Assembly (NCBI RefSeq): GCF_002234675.1
Contig: NC_019871.2
Location: forward strand, 20,120,604 to 20,184,603
DNA length: 64,000 nt
DNA from: Oryzias latipes
Lineage: Eukaryota > Chordata > Actinopteri > Beloniformes > Adrianichthyidae
Direction of reading: 5' to 3'
Shown in pieces: positions 9,736-18,497 of this stretch; the first letter of the stretch is position 1, and every line of letters starts with the position of its first letter. A program made the position numbers and the translations under genes. The notes beneath the pieces were generated by a model, which saw only the letters and a program-made list of their open reading frames with translations, searched no databases and was not told the origin of the DNA.

Positions 9736-12375
9736 GGGGTGGAGGGCTTGGTCGTCGCTGCTCCTTGCCCTTCTGCCGTGGTTTGGGGTGGGGGTCGGGG
9801 CTTCCGGTGCCTGGCGGGGGCGGTGGGGGGCTCCGTTGGTCGGGGGGTCGGGTCCGGTGCCTGGGTGGGGCGGGCTGGGGCGCTGCGTGGTCCTCTGGGC
9901 TTGGGTGTGGGGGTGCGTGGTGGGGGGGTGGGGTGGTGGTCTGGCTCGGCTTGGGGGGGTGGTCCCTTTGCCTGTGCTGGGGGGGGTTGGCGGGGGGCCC
10001 TGCTCGGGTGGGGGGGGCCCAGCGGCGCCGGATGGGCTGCCCATCTGCACCTGGGGCTGGGATCGGCCCTTCCCTGGCTCTGGGACGGGACGGGACAACC
10101 CTCTCGGGGCCCCCGGTCGCTCTGGGTATCACCCGCTTCGGCTGCGGGGTCTGGGGTGGGGTGGGGTGGGGGGCTTGTCGGCCCTGTCCTGTGGGGGGGC
10201 GTTCTGGGGGGGAGGGGGGGCCCATTATTAGTACGGGTCGGGGGGGCTAGCGGGTCGGGGTCTCCGCTGAGGCAATCAGTGGTTGCCTCGGCCGGTTGGC
10301 CTCCTCGGTCCCGTCGAGGCCTGACCAGAGCTCTTCTAGGGCCGGCGTCTGGGGGTGGGGGCCTGGGCTTGCTCCGGGGGGGGGCGACGCTTTCTGGCTC
10401 CTCTCTCTCTGTGTGGGGTGGGTGGTGCCGGGCCTGGGGTGTCGGCGCCTCCGGGGGTGGGCCCCTGGGCTGGGTGGCCCTGGCCCCTTTGCTGGGGGTG
10501 GGCTGGGGGACGGCTGTTTGACCACCGGGGGACAGTCTACCAGCTGTCCCCAACTTACCCCCTTCCTTATATAACCTCATATTAGGGTGAGGGGGTGGGG
10601 GGTTTAGCCTGCGATGCGCCTTGGGGGGGGGCTACTTGGGAGTGGCCCCCCTCCTATGGTTGCCGTATGGAGTGGGCCCCCCCTCTTTCGGTTTTATTTG
10701 CACCTTAGACACGTAGGGTCCTTGGTAGGGGGGGTGCCTGGACATCACTGCAAGCAAGCAGCAGATGTCCTCCTGGCACCCTACCCGCCAATTTTAACCG
10801 CACCTTAGACATTTAGGGCCCCTTGGTGTGGAGGGTGAGGGGACATCACTGTGAGTAATCAGGAGATGTCCCCTTAGTGCCCTACTCGCCAATTTTAACT
10901 GCACCCCCCTTAGTACACACACCCCTCCCCCTTCAATATATACATTCAAACATAAACACACACACATGCACACAAACACCCTCTCAAACACCCATACACG
11001 CACACACATTTTACAAGGAAGGTGGGACCTGGGTCCATCTGTCCCCTACCCCGTCCCTGGTGGGGGGTGCGGGCCTCTTGGCGATGGCGGCCGTGTCCCT
11101 TGGGTGCCGGCTCCCTGGGCCCGGCGGTGCTCTCTCCGCGCGGTGGGGGGGTTCATATTACACCTGAGCCGGGGGTGTTCGTGTCCCTGGGGGGTGGGTC
11201 CTGGTCCTTGCCCCTGGGCGCTGGGCCCCGCCAAACTTCCAACATGGCCGAGCCTGGTCGGGCCATATTTATAACATCCCTTATGGGCCGCCCTTTTTTC
11301 CCCGGGGTTCCCCCCTCCTGGGCGGGGGCGGCGGGCCCCTGCCTTGCTCCTACCTGGACCAACCGTGGGCCGGGTGGGTGGCTGCCTGGAGTGCGGAGCG
11401 GGTCTCCCTTGGGGGGTCCTGGCTCGTACCTGGGGTCGGGGCGGGGGGATGCCCGGAACTCCTGGGTGGTGGTGGGGTGCTCGTCTGGGGCTGTGGGCGT
11501 CCCTCTCCGGTGGGGCCCTGCGTTGGGCTCTTCCGGCGCGGCGGGGGGCTGCTTTCCTGGCTGGGCTGGGGCGGCGCTCTCTCTCCCTCTGCGCCTCCCT
11601 GCTCTCTGGCTCTGGGGGCCTCGCGGCGGTCCTGCTGGCCCTGGCCTGGGTGGCGGTCTTGGTCGCCCGGGGGGCGGTTGTTCCCTGCCTGTTCCCGTGT
11701 GGCGCTGGGGGAATTCCGGCTGCCGCTGCTGCTGCGGCGGGGGTATGGGTGTGGGGGTGGCTGGGCGCTCCTCCTCCTTCTTTTCACATTCCACCATCCA
11801 TTTTAGAAGAACATAAACACTCACCTGAGCACAGGTGTTAGCTCACCTTTGCACTAATAGTTTGCATGATTGAATGAATGAAAGATTTCACACTAGTTGG
11901 TTTAAAGGCATAGGTATGCGTTCGTGAACACTATCTGTTTTGTGTGCATGCTGACATGTGGACATTTCTGCGGCTAGCAGGTGTGTTGATAATATTTGAG
12001 TGTGTGTGAACAGGCCCCGCCCTTTTTGTACTACATTTGAACCGTACCGTAACGATAAACAACCAGTAAACCTGTCTGCTCTATGCTGCTTCATGGTCTT
12101 ACCCCCCTTCCCCTCCTATTATCACCCTCCTACCCCCCCCTCTCTCTAACGTCCCTCTCTCTTGTTCCCCTCTTTCCTTTTCCGTCCGGTCCAACACCAA
12201 AGATTTTCAAACATGATTGAAATTAATAAAGTTTGGCCTCAATTACAAAAGGGGTTTATTCAGACATACCTTTGGTTTGTCTGAAGATGAATAACCCCTC
12301 TTGTTAGAATAAAATATGTCCAACACAAGAGGCCCTCAGCTCTCATCTGTTTGCCTAGCTGTTGGACAGGACAAG

Positions 12376-12379
<4 letters not shown>
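9736..12379 (+). repeat. Extremely G-rich L1 3' UTR
   Basis: Right after the ORF2 stop the plus strand becomes strongly G-rich (9736-10520 and 11020-11780, with dozens of runs of four or more G). A CA-rich stretch (10910-11010) separates the two, and a C/T-rich stretch (12095-12190) follows. Because it lies between ORF2 and the poly-A within one target duplication, it belongs to the L1. Many long frames on both strands are products of the base composition. Mammalian L1 3' UTRs also carry G-runs able to form quadruplexes (established). That this one folds is inference. Confidence 0.85.
10703..10905 (+). repeat. Two tandem copies of about 100 bp in the L1 3' UTR
   Basis: Two adjacent units share 'caccttagacac/att.aggg', 'ggacatcactg', 'agatgtcc', 'cctac.cgccaattttaac' in the same order. 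They have diverged at many positions, so the duplication is older than this insertion or part of the family consensus. Confidence 0.75.
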
Positions 12380-12418
<39 letters not shown>

Positions 12419-12774
12419 TCTCTCTCACTCTTTGTCTGGCCTCTTATTCTGTGTTCCAGCGTTATTTCGTTGTGCAAATGCATTCATCATGTAGGGAGGA
12501 ACCTACATGTTCCGGCGGCGACCACTCTTTTTAAAAGAAAATAACTTTCATGATAATAAAAATATGTCGATTATTTTACCTTTAAGAAATCTGGCGTTTC
12601 TTTTTCTGCCAAAAATACTATGGGATACATTGAAATTTCGGGTTTGCTTCGGGCTCGGGCCTGCATATCAAGTTAATTGGTCAGGTTCGGACCGGGTTCG
12701 GCTTTAATGCCCGCGGTCGGGCTGGATTTTTTAGGTCCAATCTTACCTTTAGTAACTATGTACAGCTGGGTATA

Positions 12775-13173
12775 TGTCAGGGTGAGGGGGGGCTTGAGAG
12801 CAGGTAGGACCCAGACGCAGAGGCGGGAGGCAAACGGTTCCAAGGCAAGAGGGTTTATTGCAAAACAAAAGGCGCTGCCGAGCAGGATAACAAAAACAAA
12901 ACTAGACTTACTGTGGCGACATCCAAGACATAAATAAAGCTATGACATGAAGACGTTAATGGACCAGCACAAGAGGAAGGGAGAGACGAGACTTAATACA
13001 GGCAGGGCAGACAAGACACAGGTGAACATGATCAGGACAGATTGGGACAAGGAAGTAAAAATCAGGAACATGAACACACAGAACACCTTTCAAAATAAAA
13101 CAGGAAACAGAACCAAACATGACAGAACAAGAAATAAATCAAAAACCAAGACAAAAGAAACCCAAACCATGAC
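12775..13173 (-). repeat. Left LTR (3' LTR of the non-autonomous element)
   Basis: It starts tgtcagggtgag and ends aaaccatgaca, with TG...CA ends. It contains 'gagggtttattgcaaaacaaaagg', whose complement could be a polyadenylation region. It aligns along its whole length with 14362-14770. Confidence 0.85.
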
Positions 13174-13241
13174 AGTACTCCCCCCTCAAGGAACCGCTCC
13201 GAGGTTCCAACAGTCCACCAAGGAGGAGGGGGCCCGTGAGA

Positions 13242-13691
13242 CTAACTTTGACAGGCAACACAGTACAGGGAGGCCGGGCTTCGCACGCCAGCAAGGCCGA
13301 GAAGAGTCCGGAGGACGGCCGGGAGTCCGAGAGGTCCGGCGAGGGAAGGTCCGGAGGACGGCCGGGGGGCCGAGCGGTCCGGCGAGGCAGGTCCGGCGTG
13401 GAGTCCTCCGAGGCAGGTCCGGCGTGGAGTCCTCCGAGGCGTCCGGCGCGGAGTCCTCCGAGGCGTCCGGCGCGGAGTCCTCCGAGGCGTCAGGCGCGGA
13501 GTCCTACGAGGCCTCCGGCGCGGAGTCCTACGAGCCGGTCGGGCGTGCAGTCGGCCGGCGGGTCGGGCCAGCAGTCGGCCGGCGGGTCGGGCCAGCAGTC
13601 GGCCGGCGGGTCGGGCCAGCAGTCGGCCGGCGGGTCGGGCCAGCAGTCGCCCGGCGGGTCGGGCCAGCAGTCGCCCGGCGGGTCGGGCCAT
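13242..13691 (-). CDS. Repeat-encoded basic ORF in the non-autonomous element
   Basis: A 149-codon open frame starts with ATG at 13691, which overlaps the stop of the upstream ORF as TGATG. The N-terminal half repeats the octapeptide ARPAGRLL about six times (24-bp DNA unit). This is followed by RRTP-type repeats and a short unique C-terminus. It matches no protein I know. Long frames are easily kept open by repeat units that are multiples of three, and the plus strand is also open here, so coding is unproven. If translated, the product would be a strongly basic, arginine-rich, disordered peptide. Confidence 0.25.
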   Translation of the reverse strand: MARPAGRLLARPAGRLLARPAGRLLARPAGRLLARPAGRLLARPAGRLHARPARRTPRRRPRRTPRLTPRRTPRRTPRRTPRRTPRRTPRRTCLGGLHAGPASPDRSAPRPSSGPSLAGPLGLPAVLRTLLGLAGVRSPASLYCVACQS

Positions 13692-13700
13692 CAGTCGAGC
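13375..13700. repeat. 24-bp tandem minisatellite
   Basis: Two adjoining arrays have units that are multiples of 3 bp. One is 'tccgaggcgtccggcgcggag' and variants (about 13395-13530). The other is 'ggcgggtcgggccagcagtc' plus four bases (about 13555-13690, at least five nearly identical 24-bp units). They lie in the internal region of the non-autonomous LTR element. A second, more diverged repeat set follows at about 13730-14130, and a short (cggggacgg)n run at 14135-14175. Confidence 0.85.
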
Positions 13701-14359
13701 TGGGGCCAGAGTGGGTCCGGCACCCCGTTGGAAACAGGGGTGAGTTGGGGTGCGTCCGGCACCCCCATGGAAGCAGAGATGGGTCGGGGTGCGTTCATGA
13801 CTACCACTGGAGCGGGTTGTGGTGCGTCCGGGACCACCACCGGAACAGGATCGGATTGGAGTGCAGCCGGCACCCTCCTGGGAGCAGGGATGGGTCGGGG
13901 TACAGGTGGCATCCCCCTGGGAGCCGGGACGGGTCGGGGTGCAGGTGGCACCCTCCTGGGAGCCGGGACGGGTCGGGGTGCGTCCATGACCACCACTAGA
14001 GCGGGTTGTGGTAAGTCCGGGACCACCTCTGGAACAGGAACGGATTGGGGCTGGAGTGCATACAGGACCACCACTGGACGGGGTTGTGGTGCGTGCCGGA
14101 CCACCTCCGGAACAGGAAGGGGATGTTGAAGGGGACGGCGGGGACGGCGGGGACGGCGGGGACGGCGGGGACGGCTGCCTTCCCTCATGGTCAGACGGCT
14201 CCCTCTAAGGTCAAGATGGCTCCCACTCCAGGCATAAGAGGAGAACTGGGCCTGGTCAAAAACCCCGCAAGTCCTGGTCCGCTCTGCTTCTAGGCAGTAG
14301 GCCTCTAGAAGCCGCATGTCCCGCTCTGCTGGGTCCAGAAAAAAGTGTGGCTGGTCCAT
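13691..14359 (-). CDS. Gag-start-like, proline-rich ORF of the non-autonomous element
   Basis: The frame opens with ATG at 14359, immediately inside the 5' LTR junction, and runs 222 codons. The first residues (MDQPHFFLDPAERDMRLLEA) recall the Gag start of the autonomous Ty3 element in this window, which also begins with a DP-rich motif at the same place. After about 80 residues it turns into imperfect repeats rich in proline, valine and arginine (VPAPR, VVVM.APRP). No matrix, capsid, zinc-knuckle or enzyme domain is present. It may be a residual Gag leader fused to repeats, or merely an open frame through them. An upstream in-frame ATG (14434) lies inside the LTR. Confidence 0.35.
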   Translation of the reverse strand: MDQPHFFLDPAERDMRLLEAYCLEAERTRTCGVFDQAQFSSYAWSGSHLDLRGSRLTMREGSRPRRPRRPRRPRRPLQHPLPVPEVVRHAPQPRPVVVLYALQPQSVPVPEVVPDLPQPALVVVMDAPRPVPAPRRVPPAPRPVPAPRGMPPVPRPIPAPRRVPAALQSDPVPVVVPDAPQPAPVVVMNAPRPISASMGVPDAPQLTPVSNGVPDPLWPQLD

Positions 14360-14361
14360 TC

Positions 14362-14770
14362 TGTCAAGGTATGGGGGGCTTGAGAGCAGGTAGTACCCAG
14401 GGGCAGAGGCGGGAGGCAAACGGTTCCGAGGCAAGAGGGTTTATTGCAAAACAAAAGGCGCTGCCGAACAGGATAACAAAAACAAAACTAGACTTACTGT
14501 GGCGACATCCAAGACATAAATAAAGCTATGACATGAAGACGTTACAGACGTTAATGGACCAGCACAAGAGGAAGGGAGAGACGAGACTTAAATACAGACA
14601 GGGCAGACAAGACACAGGTGAACATGATCAGCAAAGTTAGGGACAAGGAAGTAAAACTCAGGAACATAACCAAACAGAATACCTTTCTAAATAAAACAGG
14701 AAACAGAACCAAACATGACAGAACAAGAAATAAATCAAAAACCAAGACAAAAGAAACCCAAACCATTACT
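14362..14770 (-). repeat. Right LTR (5' LTR of the non-autonomous element)
   Basis: It begins tgtcaaggtatggggggcttg and follows the left LTR base by base, with scattered substitutions, a small insertion near 14546 and a degraded end at 14765-14770. The number of differences, clearly more than in the Ty3 pair at 45338/50251, indicates an older insertion. Confidence 0.82.
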
Positions 14771-15080
14771 ATACTATAATCAGTATAGTTATAAAAGCTG
14801 ATATTGTGACGTCTGATGGCATTCTCCAAAGGAAGCAGACATGTTAAAAATGCTACAGGTTGGTAAGAAGATCAGTAAAACAGGAAAAATGATTGATATC
14901 TGTACAAATAAGTAGTAAAAAATGTGTTCAGAATTCTTAGTGACTGTTGAAAATGCTGTAGAAATTATTTGATTTAAAGAAATCCTGTTTGAAACAAAAG
15001 ACTCCTCATTTAATATGTGTTTCAGCTGCTGGACAGCACAAAAAAAGAAAAGAAAATTAAAGGGAAAAATGTTTGCACAG
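14771..15080. other. AT-rich gap, no gene seen
   Basis: No open frame or repeat boundary is recognised between the LTR element and the regulatory-looking repeats upstream of the coiled-coil gene. Confidence 0.4.
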
Positions 15081-15230
15081 TGACATCATCAGTGAAGGTC
15101 TTTCCTTTAGCCTTAAGAGCTAATGACATCATTTGACATCAGCAGGTAGATTATGTCGCTTCTAATTTTAGTCTTCAGAGGCATCATTTGACATCATTTG
15201 TCATCATTTGACATCATTTGACATCACTGG
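15081..15230 (+). promoter_or_regulatory. Array of TGACATCA-like motifs upstream of the coiled-coil gene
   Basis: Motifs of the form TTTGACATCA or close variants recur at 15081, 15124, 15134 and then almost head-to-tail at 15181-15226 (gcatcatttgacatcatttg...). The core TGACATCA differs by one base from the CRE/ATF octamer TGACGTCA and resembles ATF/AP-1 half-site pairs. It lies 160-310 bp before the ATG, where a proximal promoter would be. The repeats are seen directly. A regulatory role is inference, and a simple microsatellite is the alternative. Confidence 0.4.
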
Positions 15231-15389
15231 ACCTCCTGCATTTTATCCTCAAGTATGAGGCATTTTCACAGCAAAAGGATTTAGAGTTTGACACGATAGA
15301 GAAAGAGAAACAGGGAGGTTTCACAACTTTTGGAAACAAAAACTGAGTGTGCGTCAACTTTTTGAGATTTCTTGACAAGTTCATTTAAA

Positions 15390-17987
15390 ATGTCACACAG
15401 CGAAGAATTTCAGCAGACGGCCGTTTCCATTGAAGAATTAAATAGCGTCACAGAGAGCATTCTGCAGCAAAATGACACTTTGAGCAAACATCTGGAGAAA
15501 ATTTGCAAGAGTTTGCAGAAAAGGAAAGATTTGGACAATTCATGCAAAGAATTGAAAAAGACACGCAAAGCTGCTATGGAGGAAAACAAAAAACTGGTGA
15601 AGCAGCTGGAGAGTCTGAGAGTGGACGTGGAAAAACAGATCCACGTGGAAAATGTGTGTGAAAAAGAGAGGACAAAAAGATCTCAGGCCTTGGAAAGTAA
15701 CCAAGACCTGAAAACAATAATAGCCTCTCTCCAGGACAGACTTCAGCAGCTGCAAGAAATGGAACTAGAAATTTCTGGCATGAAAGGTGAACGTAAACTT
15801 TTGGAACGGGAGAACAGAGGTCTGCAGTCCCAACTGAAGAAACTCCAGAAGAAGACTGCCCGCAAAGCACACCTGGAACCTGATTTGAAAAATGAATTTG
15901 ATGAATTCCAGGCTTTAAAACAACAAACTGAAGAGCTGAGGCAAAACCTTCAGGAGCTGCAACAACAGAATGAGGAACAAAAAGAGATGGCAGACAACTA
16001 TCCTAGCATGATAGAAGATAGGCGACGTCTCACAGATCTGAGGGCTCAACTGGAAAGAGAGATTTCTGATCAGAGACAGCAGCAGGAGGAAACACGGCAG
16101 CTGATTGCTCGACGTGAGGAGGAAAAGAGAGAACTGGAAATGCTCAGAGAACAAACAAACGCCTTCACAGCAGAGAAACATGCACTGGCAGATGAACTGC
16201 AACACCGTGAAGCGTTGGAGTCTGAATATAAGGAGATGCAAGCACAAACTAATGACTTGATGACAACATTCCTCCCCCTAAACATAGAAGTTGCCGAGCT
16301 GCAGCTCAAGGTTTCAAACATGGATGAGGTGCAGGAAAAACTGAATGTTGAAAAGGAGAAAAATTCAAAGGCAAAGACTGAGGTTGCAAAACTGAAACAG
16401 CAGCAAAAGGAACTTTGTGAAGTGGCTGTGCAATACAACAAGCTACTGAGTAAACTGGGACCTCTTCAACAGCAAACAAAGGAGCTCAAAGATGAAAAAA
16501 CCATGCTGACTGATCTTCTCAAACACCGTCAAACATTGGAGTTTGAATACAATGAAATAAAAGCAGAAGCTGAGGAGGCAGAAGCTTACAACTGTCAAGC
16601 TCTGGAGGAGGTTGATTTTCTGAAGGGGAAGCTTTCAGAGCTCGAAGATGTGGACACAAGAATTTTAAAAGTAAAGGAGGACAAATTGAAGGCAGAAGAA
16701 AAATATGAACGTCTTTATAAGGAACTCCAAGACGTTACAGTTCAGATCATGGCTCATAAAGGGAGCAATGCTGCTCTGGAGAAAGAAATCCAAGATCTCC
16801 AGAGAGAGGAACAAGAACTAAAAGAGCTCAGAGATGTAGTGAACAGAATCTCTGAAGAAAAGTCCCAACTTGAAGACAAAAAGAAGCAGCTTCAGGATAA
16901 AGTTTCAGAACTGAAACAGCAGAAAAAAGAACTTTGTGAAGTGGCTGTGCAATACAACAAGTTACTGAGCAAACTGGGACCTCTTCAACAGCAAACAAAG
17001 GAGCTTGAAGACGAAAAAACCATGCTGACTGATCTTCTCGGACACCGTGAAACATTGGAGACTGAATACAATGAAATAAAAGCAGAAACTGAGGAGGCAG
17101 AAGCTTACAACTGTCAAGCTCTGGAGGAGGTTGATTTTCTGAAGGGGAAGCTTTCAGAGTTCAAAGATGTGGAGACAAGAATTTTAAAAGCAAAGGAGGA
17201 CAAATTGAAGGCAGAAGAAAAATATGAGCGTCTCTATAAGGAACTCCAAGACATTCAAGTTCAGATCATGGCTCATAAAGTCAGTGCTGCTGCTCTGGAG
17301 AAAGAAATCCAAGATCTCCAGAGAGAAGAACAAGAACTAAAAGAGCTCAGAGATGAAGTTAACAGAATCTCTGAGGAAAAGTCCCAACTTGAAGACAAAA
17401 AGAAGCAGCTTCAGGATAAAGTTTCAGAACTAAAACAGCAGAAAAAGGAACTTTGTGAAGTGGCTGTGCAATACAACAAGCTACTGAGCAAACTGGGACC
17501 TCTTCAACAGCAAACAAAGGAGCTTGAAGACGAAAAAACCATGCTGACTGATCTTCTCGAACACTGTCAAACATTGGAGTTTGAATACAATGAAATAAAA
17601 GCAGAAGCTGAGGAGGCAGAAGCTTACAACAGTCAAGCTCTGGAGGAGGTTGATTTTCTGAAGGGGAAGCTTTCAGAGTTCAAAGATGTGGAGACAAGAA
17701 TTTTAAAAGTAAAGGAGGATAAATTGAAGGCAGAAGAAAAATATGAGCGTCTCTATAAGGAACTCCAAGACATTCAAGTTCAGATCATGGCTCATAAAGG
17801 GAGCAATGCTGTTCTGGAGAAAGAAATCCAAGATCTCCAGAGGAAGGACCAGGAAGTAAAAGAGCTCAGAGATGAAGTAAACAAAATCTCTGAGGAAAAG
17901 TCCCAACTTGAAGACAAAAAGAAGCAGCTTCAGAATAAAGTTTCAGAACTGAAACAGCAGCAAAAGGAACTTTGTGAAGACGAGTGA
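15390..17987 (+). CDS. Coiled-coil protein with three tandem 173-aa repeats (865 aa, intronless)
   Basis: The first ATG of a long frame is at 15390 (MSHSEEFQQTAVSIEE). The frame runs 865 codons to TGA at 17985-17987 with no intron signals. The protein is almost entirely charged alpha-helix (K, E, Q, L), as in myosin-tail or golgin-like coiled coils, without a head domain, signal peptide or membrane segment. Residues about 1-335 are unique. Then come three near-identical repeats of 173 residues, each starting LKQQ.KELCEVAVQYNKLL and containing EEVDFLKGKLSE and EEKYERLYKELQD. A truncated fourth ends as ELCEDE. A structural or scaffold role is possible but I do not recognise the gene. The lack of introns suggests a retrogene or a single-exon family member. 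Confidence 0.8.
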   Translation: MSHSEEFQQTAVSIEELNSVTESILQQNDTLSKHLEKICKSLQKRKDLDNSCKELKKTRKAAMEENKKLVKQLESLRVDVEKQIHVENVCEKERTKRSQALESNQDLKTIIASLQDRLQQLQEMELEISGMKGERKLLERENRGLQSQLKKLQKKTARKAHLEPDLKNEFDEFQALKQQTEELRQNLQELQQQNEEQKEMADNYPSMIEDRRRLTDLRAQLEREISDQRQQQEETRQLIARREEEKRELEMLREQTNAFTAEKHALADELQHREALESEYKEMQAQTNDLMTTFLPLNIEVAELQLKVSNMDEVQEKLNVEKEKNSKAKTEVAKLKQQQKELCEVAVQYNKLLSKLGPLQQQTKELKDEKTMLTDLLKHRQTLEFEYNEIKAEAEEAEAYNCQALEEVDFLKGKLSELEDVDTRILKVKEDKLKAEEKYERLYKELQDVTVQIMAHKGSNAALEKEIQDLQREEQELKELRDVVNRISEEKSQLEDKKKQLQDKVSELKQQKKELCEVAVQYNKLLSKLGPLQQQTKELEDEKTMLTDLLGHRETLETEYNEIKAETEEAEAYNCQALEEVDFLKGKLSEFKDVETRILKAKEDKLKAEEKYERLYKELQDIQVQIMAHKVSAAALEKEIQDLQREEQELKELRDEVNRISEEKSQLEDKKKQLQDKVSELKQQKKELCEVAVQYNKLLSKLGPLQQQTKELEDEKTMLTDLLEHCQTLEFEYNEIKAEAEEAEAYNSQALEEVDFLKGKLSEFKDVETRILKVKEDKLKAEEKYERLYKELQDIQVQIMAHKGSNAVLEKEIQDLQRKDQEVKELRDEVNKISEEKSQLEDKKKQLQNKVSELKQQQKELCEDE
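16392..17948 (+). repeat. Three 519-bp tandem repeats inside the coiled-coil gene
   Basis: Unit starts are at 16392, 16911 and 17430, with a partial fourth at 17949. The spacing is exactly 519 bp each time. Units differ by a few scattered substitutions (for example kaggstn versus kvsaaal codons in the middle) and have no indels. Such length-perfect, low-divergence repeats point to recent unequal crossing-over or gene conversion. Confidence 0.95.
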
Positions 17988-17989
17988 AC

Positions 17990-18145
17990 ATTGGGAAAAG
18001 CCTTTATTTAGTACATAGTAGGACACAAAAAGGCAGAAACTAATATTTAGAATAGGGTCAATGGGAAAATTAAAACAGAAATGGGGTAAAAAGTTGGGAA
18101 AACCCTTTATTTAGTACAAAGTAGGACACAAAATGGCAGAATTAT
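17990..18145 (+). repeat. Direct repeat just after the coiled-coil stop codon
   Basis: The segment 'ttgggaaaa.cctttatttagtaca.agtaggacacaaaa' occurs at about 17990-18035 and again at about 18093-18138, roughly 100 bp apart. The two copies may be a duplicated 3' UTR piece. No canonical aataaa was seen directly behind. Confidence 0.7.
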
Positions 18146-18497
18146 AAAAATTAAAAATTAAAAATGGGATGAAAAATAATGTAATTAAAAAGAATTATTT
18201 TTTTTATTGGTTTCATAATCCTTGTGTTATCTTGGTATATTTATATATAGTTTATACATATGTGTGTTGTTCAATGCATGTGTTTGGTGGAGGAGGGGGG
18301 GTTAACATAGAGTACTCCCACACCCACTCAAGTCGCGTCCTTAACAAGCAATGTCACTTGTTAGGGGGGGACCTGAGGGGGGGTGCACATTTTTTAAATA
18401 CTTGCCTCCCCCCCACTGGACAAATGCAAACACAACACACACACATGAAAAAGGGGTTAATTAATTTGTCAAAATCCATTCCGGTATTTAAAAAAAT

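Larger units (their letters stand above)
8502..12416 (+). mobile_element. 5'-truncated L1 retrotransposon, complete 3' end
   Basis: The insertion is bounded by an exact 14-bp direct repeat, gatctctctcactc (8488-8501 and 12417-12430). The right copy directly follows a run of 37 A residues (12380-12416). Duplication, poly-A and 5' truncation are the hallmarks of target-primed reverse transcription. The element holds the last 410 codons of ORF2 and a 2.6-kb 3' UTR. A diverged relative of its last 140 bp lies at 35157-35290, sharing the 'aaaatatgtc.aacacaa.agg' and 'agctgttgga' blocks. Confidence 0.92.
7931..12770 (+). mobile_element. hAT-like relic that received the L1 insertion
   Basis: GC-rich direct motifs (cgggtcgggc, gggtcggttcgggccggg) at 7950-8010 and their counterparts (gggctcgggcc, gaccgggttcgg, ggtcgggctgg) at 12645-12730 flank the L1. 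Downstream of the L1, 12497-12540 reads as LHVPAATTLFKRK, which resembles the C-terminal hAT dimerisation motif (usually 'C.PATS.PSER'). No clean terminal repeat or target duplication could be fixed. The outer limits are approximate. Confidence 0.35.
12775..14770 (-). mobile_element. Non-autonomous Ty3-type LTR retrotransposon (2.0 kb)
   Basis: Two direct repeats of about 400 bp flank 1.19 kb of internal DNA with no protease, reverse transcriptase or integrase. A C-rich run directly inside the left LTR (tactcccccc, 13174-13183) is the complement of a polypurine tract, so the element reads on the minus strand. The internal start, just inside the right LTR, resembles the autonomous Ty3 element at 45338-50825. 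In both a Gag-like ATG sits at the 5' LTR junction, here opening MDQPHFFLDPAE and there MTERSGHYPDPAD. The right LTR end is mutated (attact where atgaca is expected) and the flanking duplication is unclear, so the copy is old. Confidence 0.82.

Noticed and set aside
9647..10585. Several long overlapping frames on both strands (up to about 280 codons) rich in Pro, Gly and Arg
   Set aside because: They arise from the extreme base composition of the L1 3' UTR, occur in several frames at once, and lie between ORF2 and the poly-A of one insertion.
11022..11841. Overlapping frames of 140-265 codons in the second G-rich block
   Set aside because: Same reason: no start context, no domain, all frames open because GC-rich DNA has few stops.
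12947..14129. Plus-strand frames of 350 and 297 codons across the non-autonomous LTR element
   Set aside because: They run antisense to the element's own orientation, cross an LTR boundary, and are kept open by repeats whose length is a multiple of three.
15540..17906. Minus-strand frames opposite the coiled-coil gene
   Set aside because: Shadows of the plus-strand codon bias; they repeat with the 519-bp units and show no own motif.
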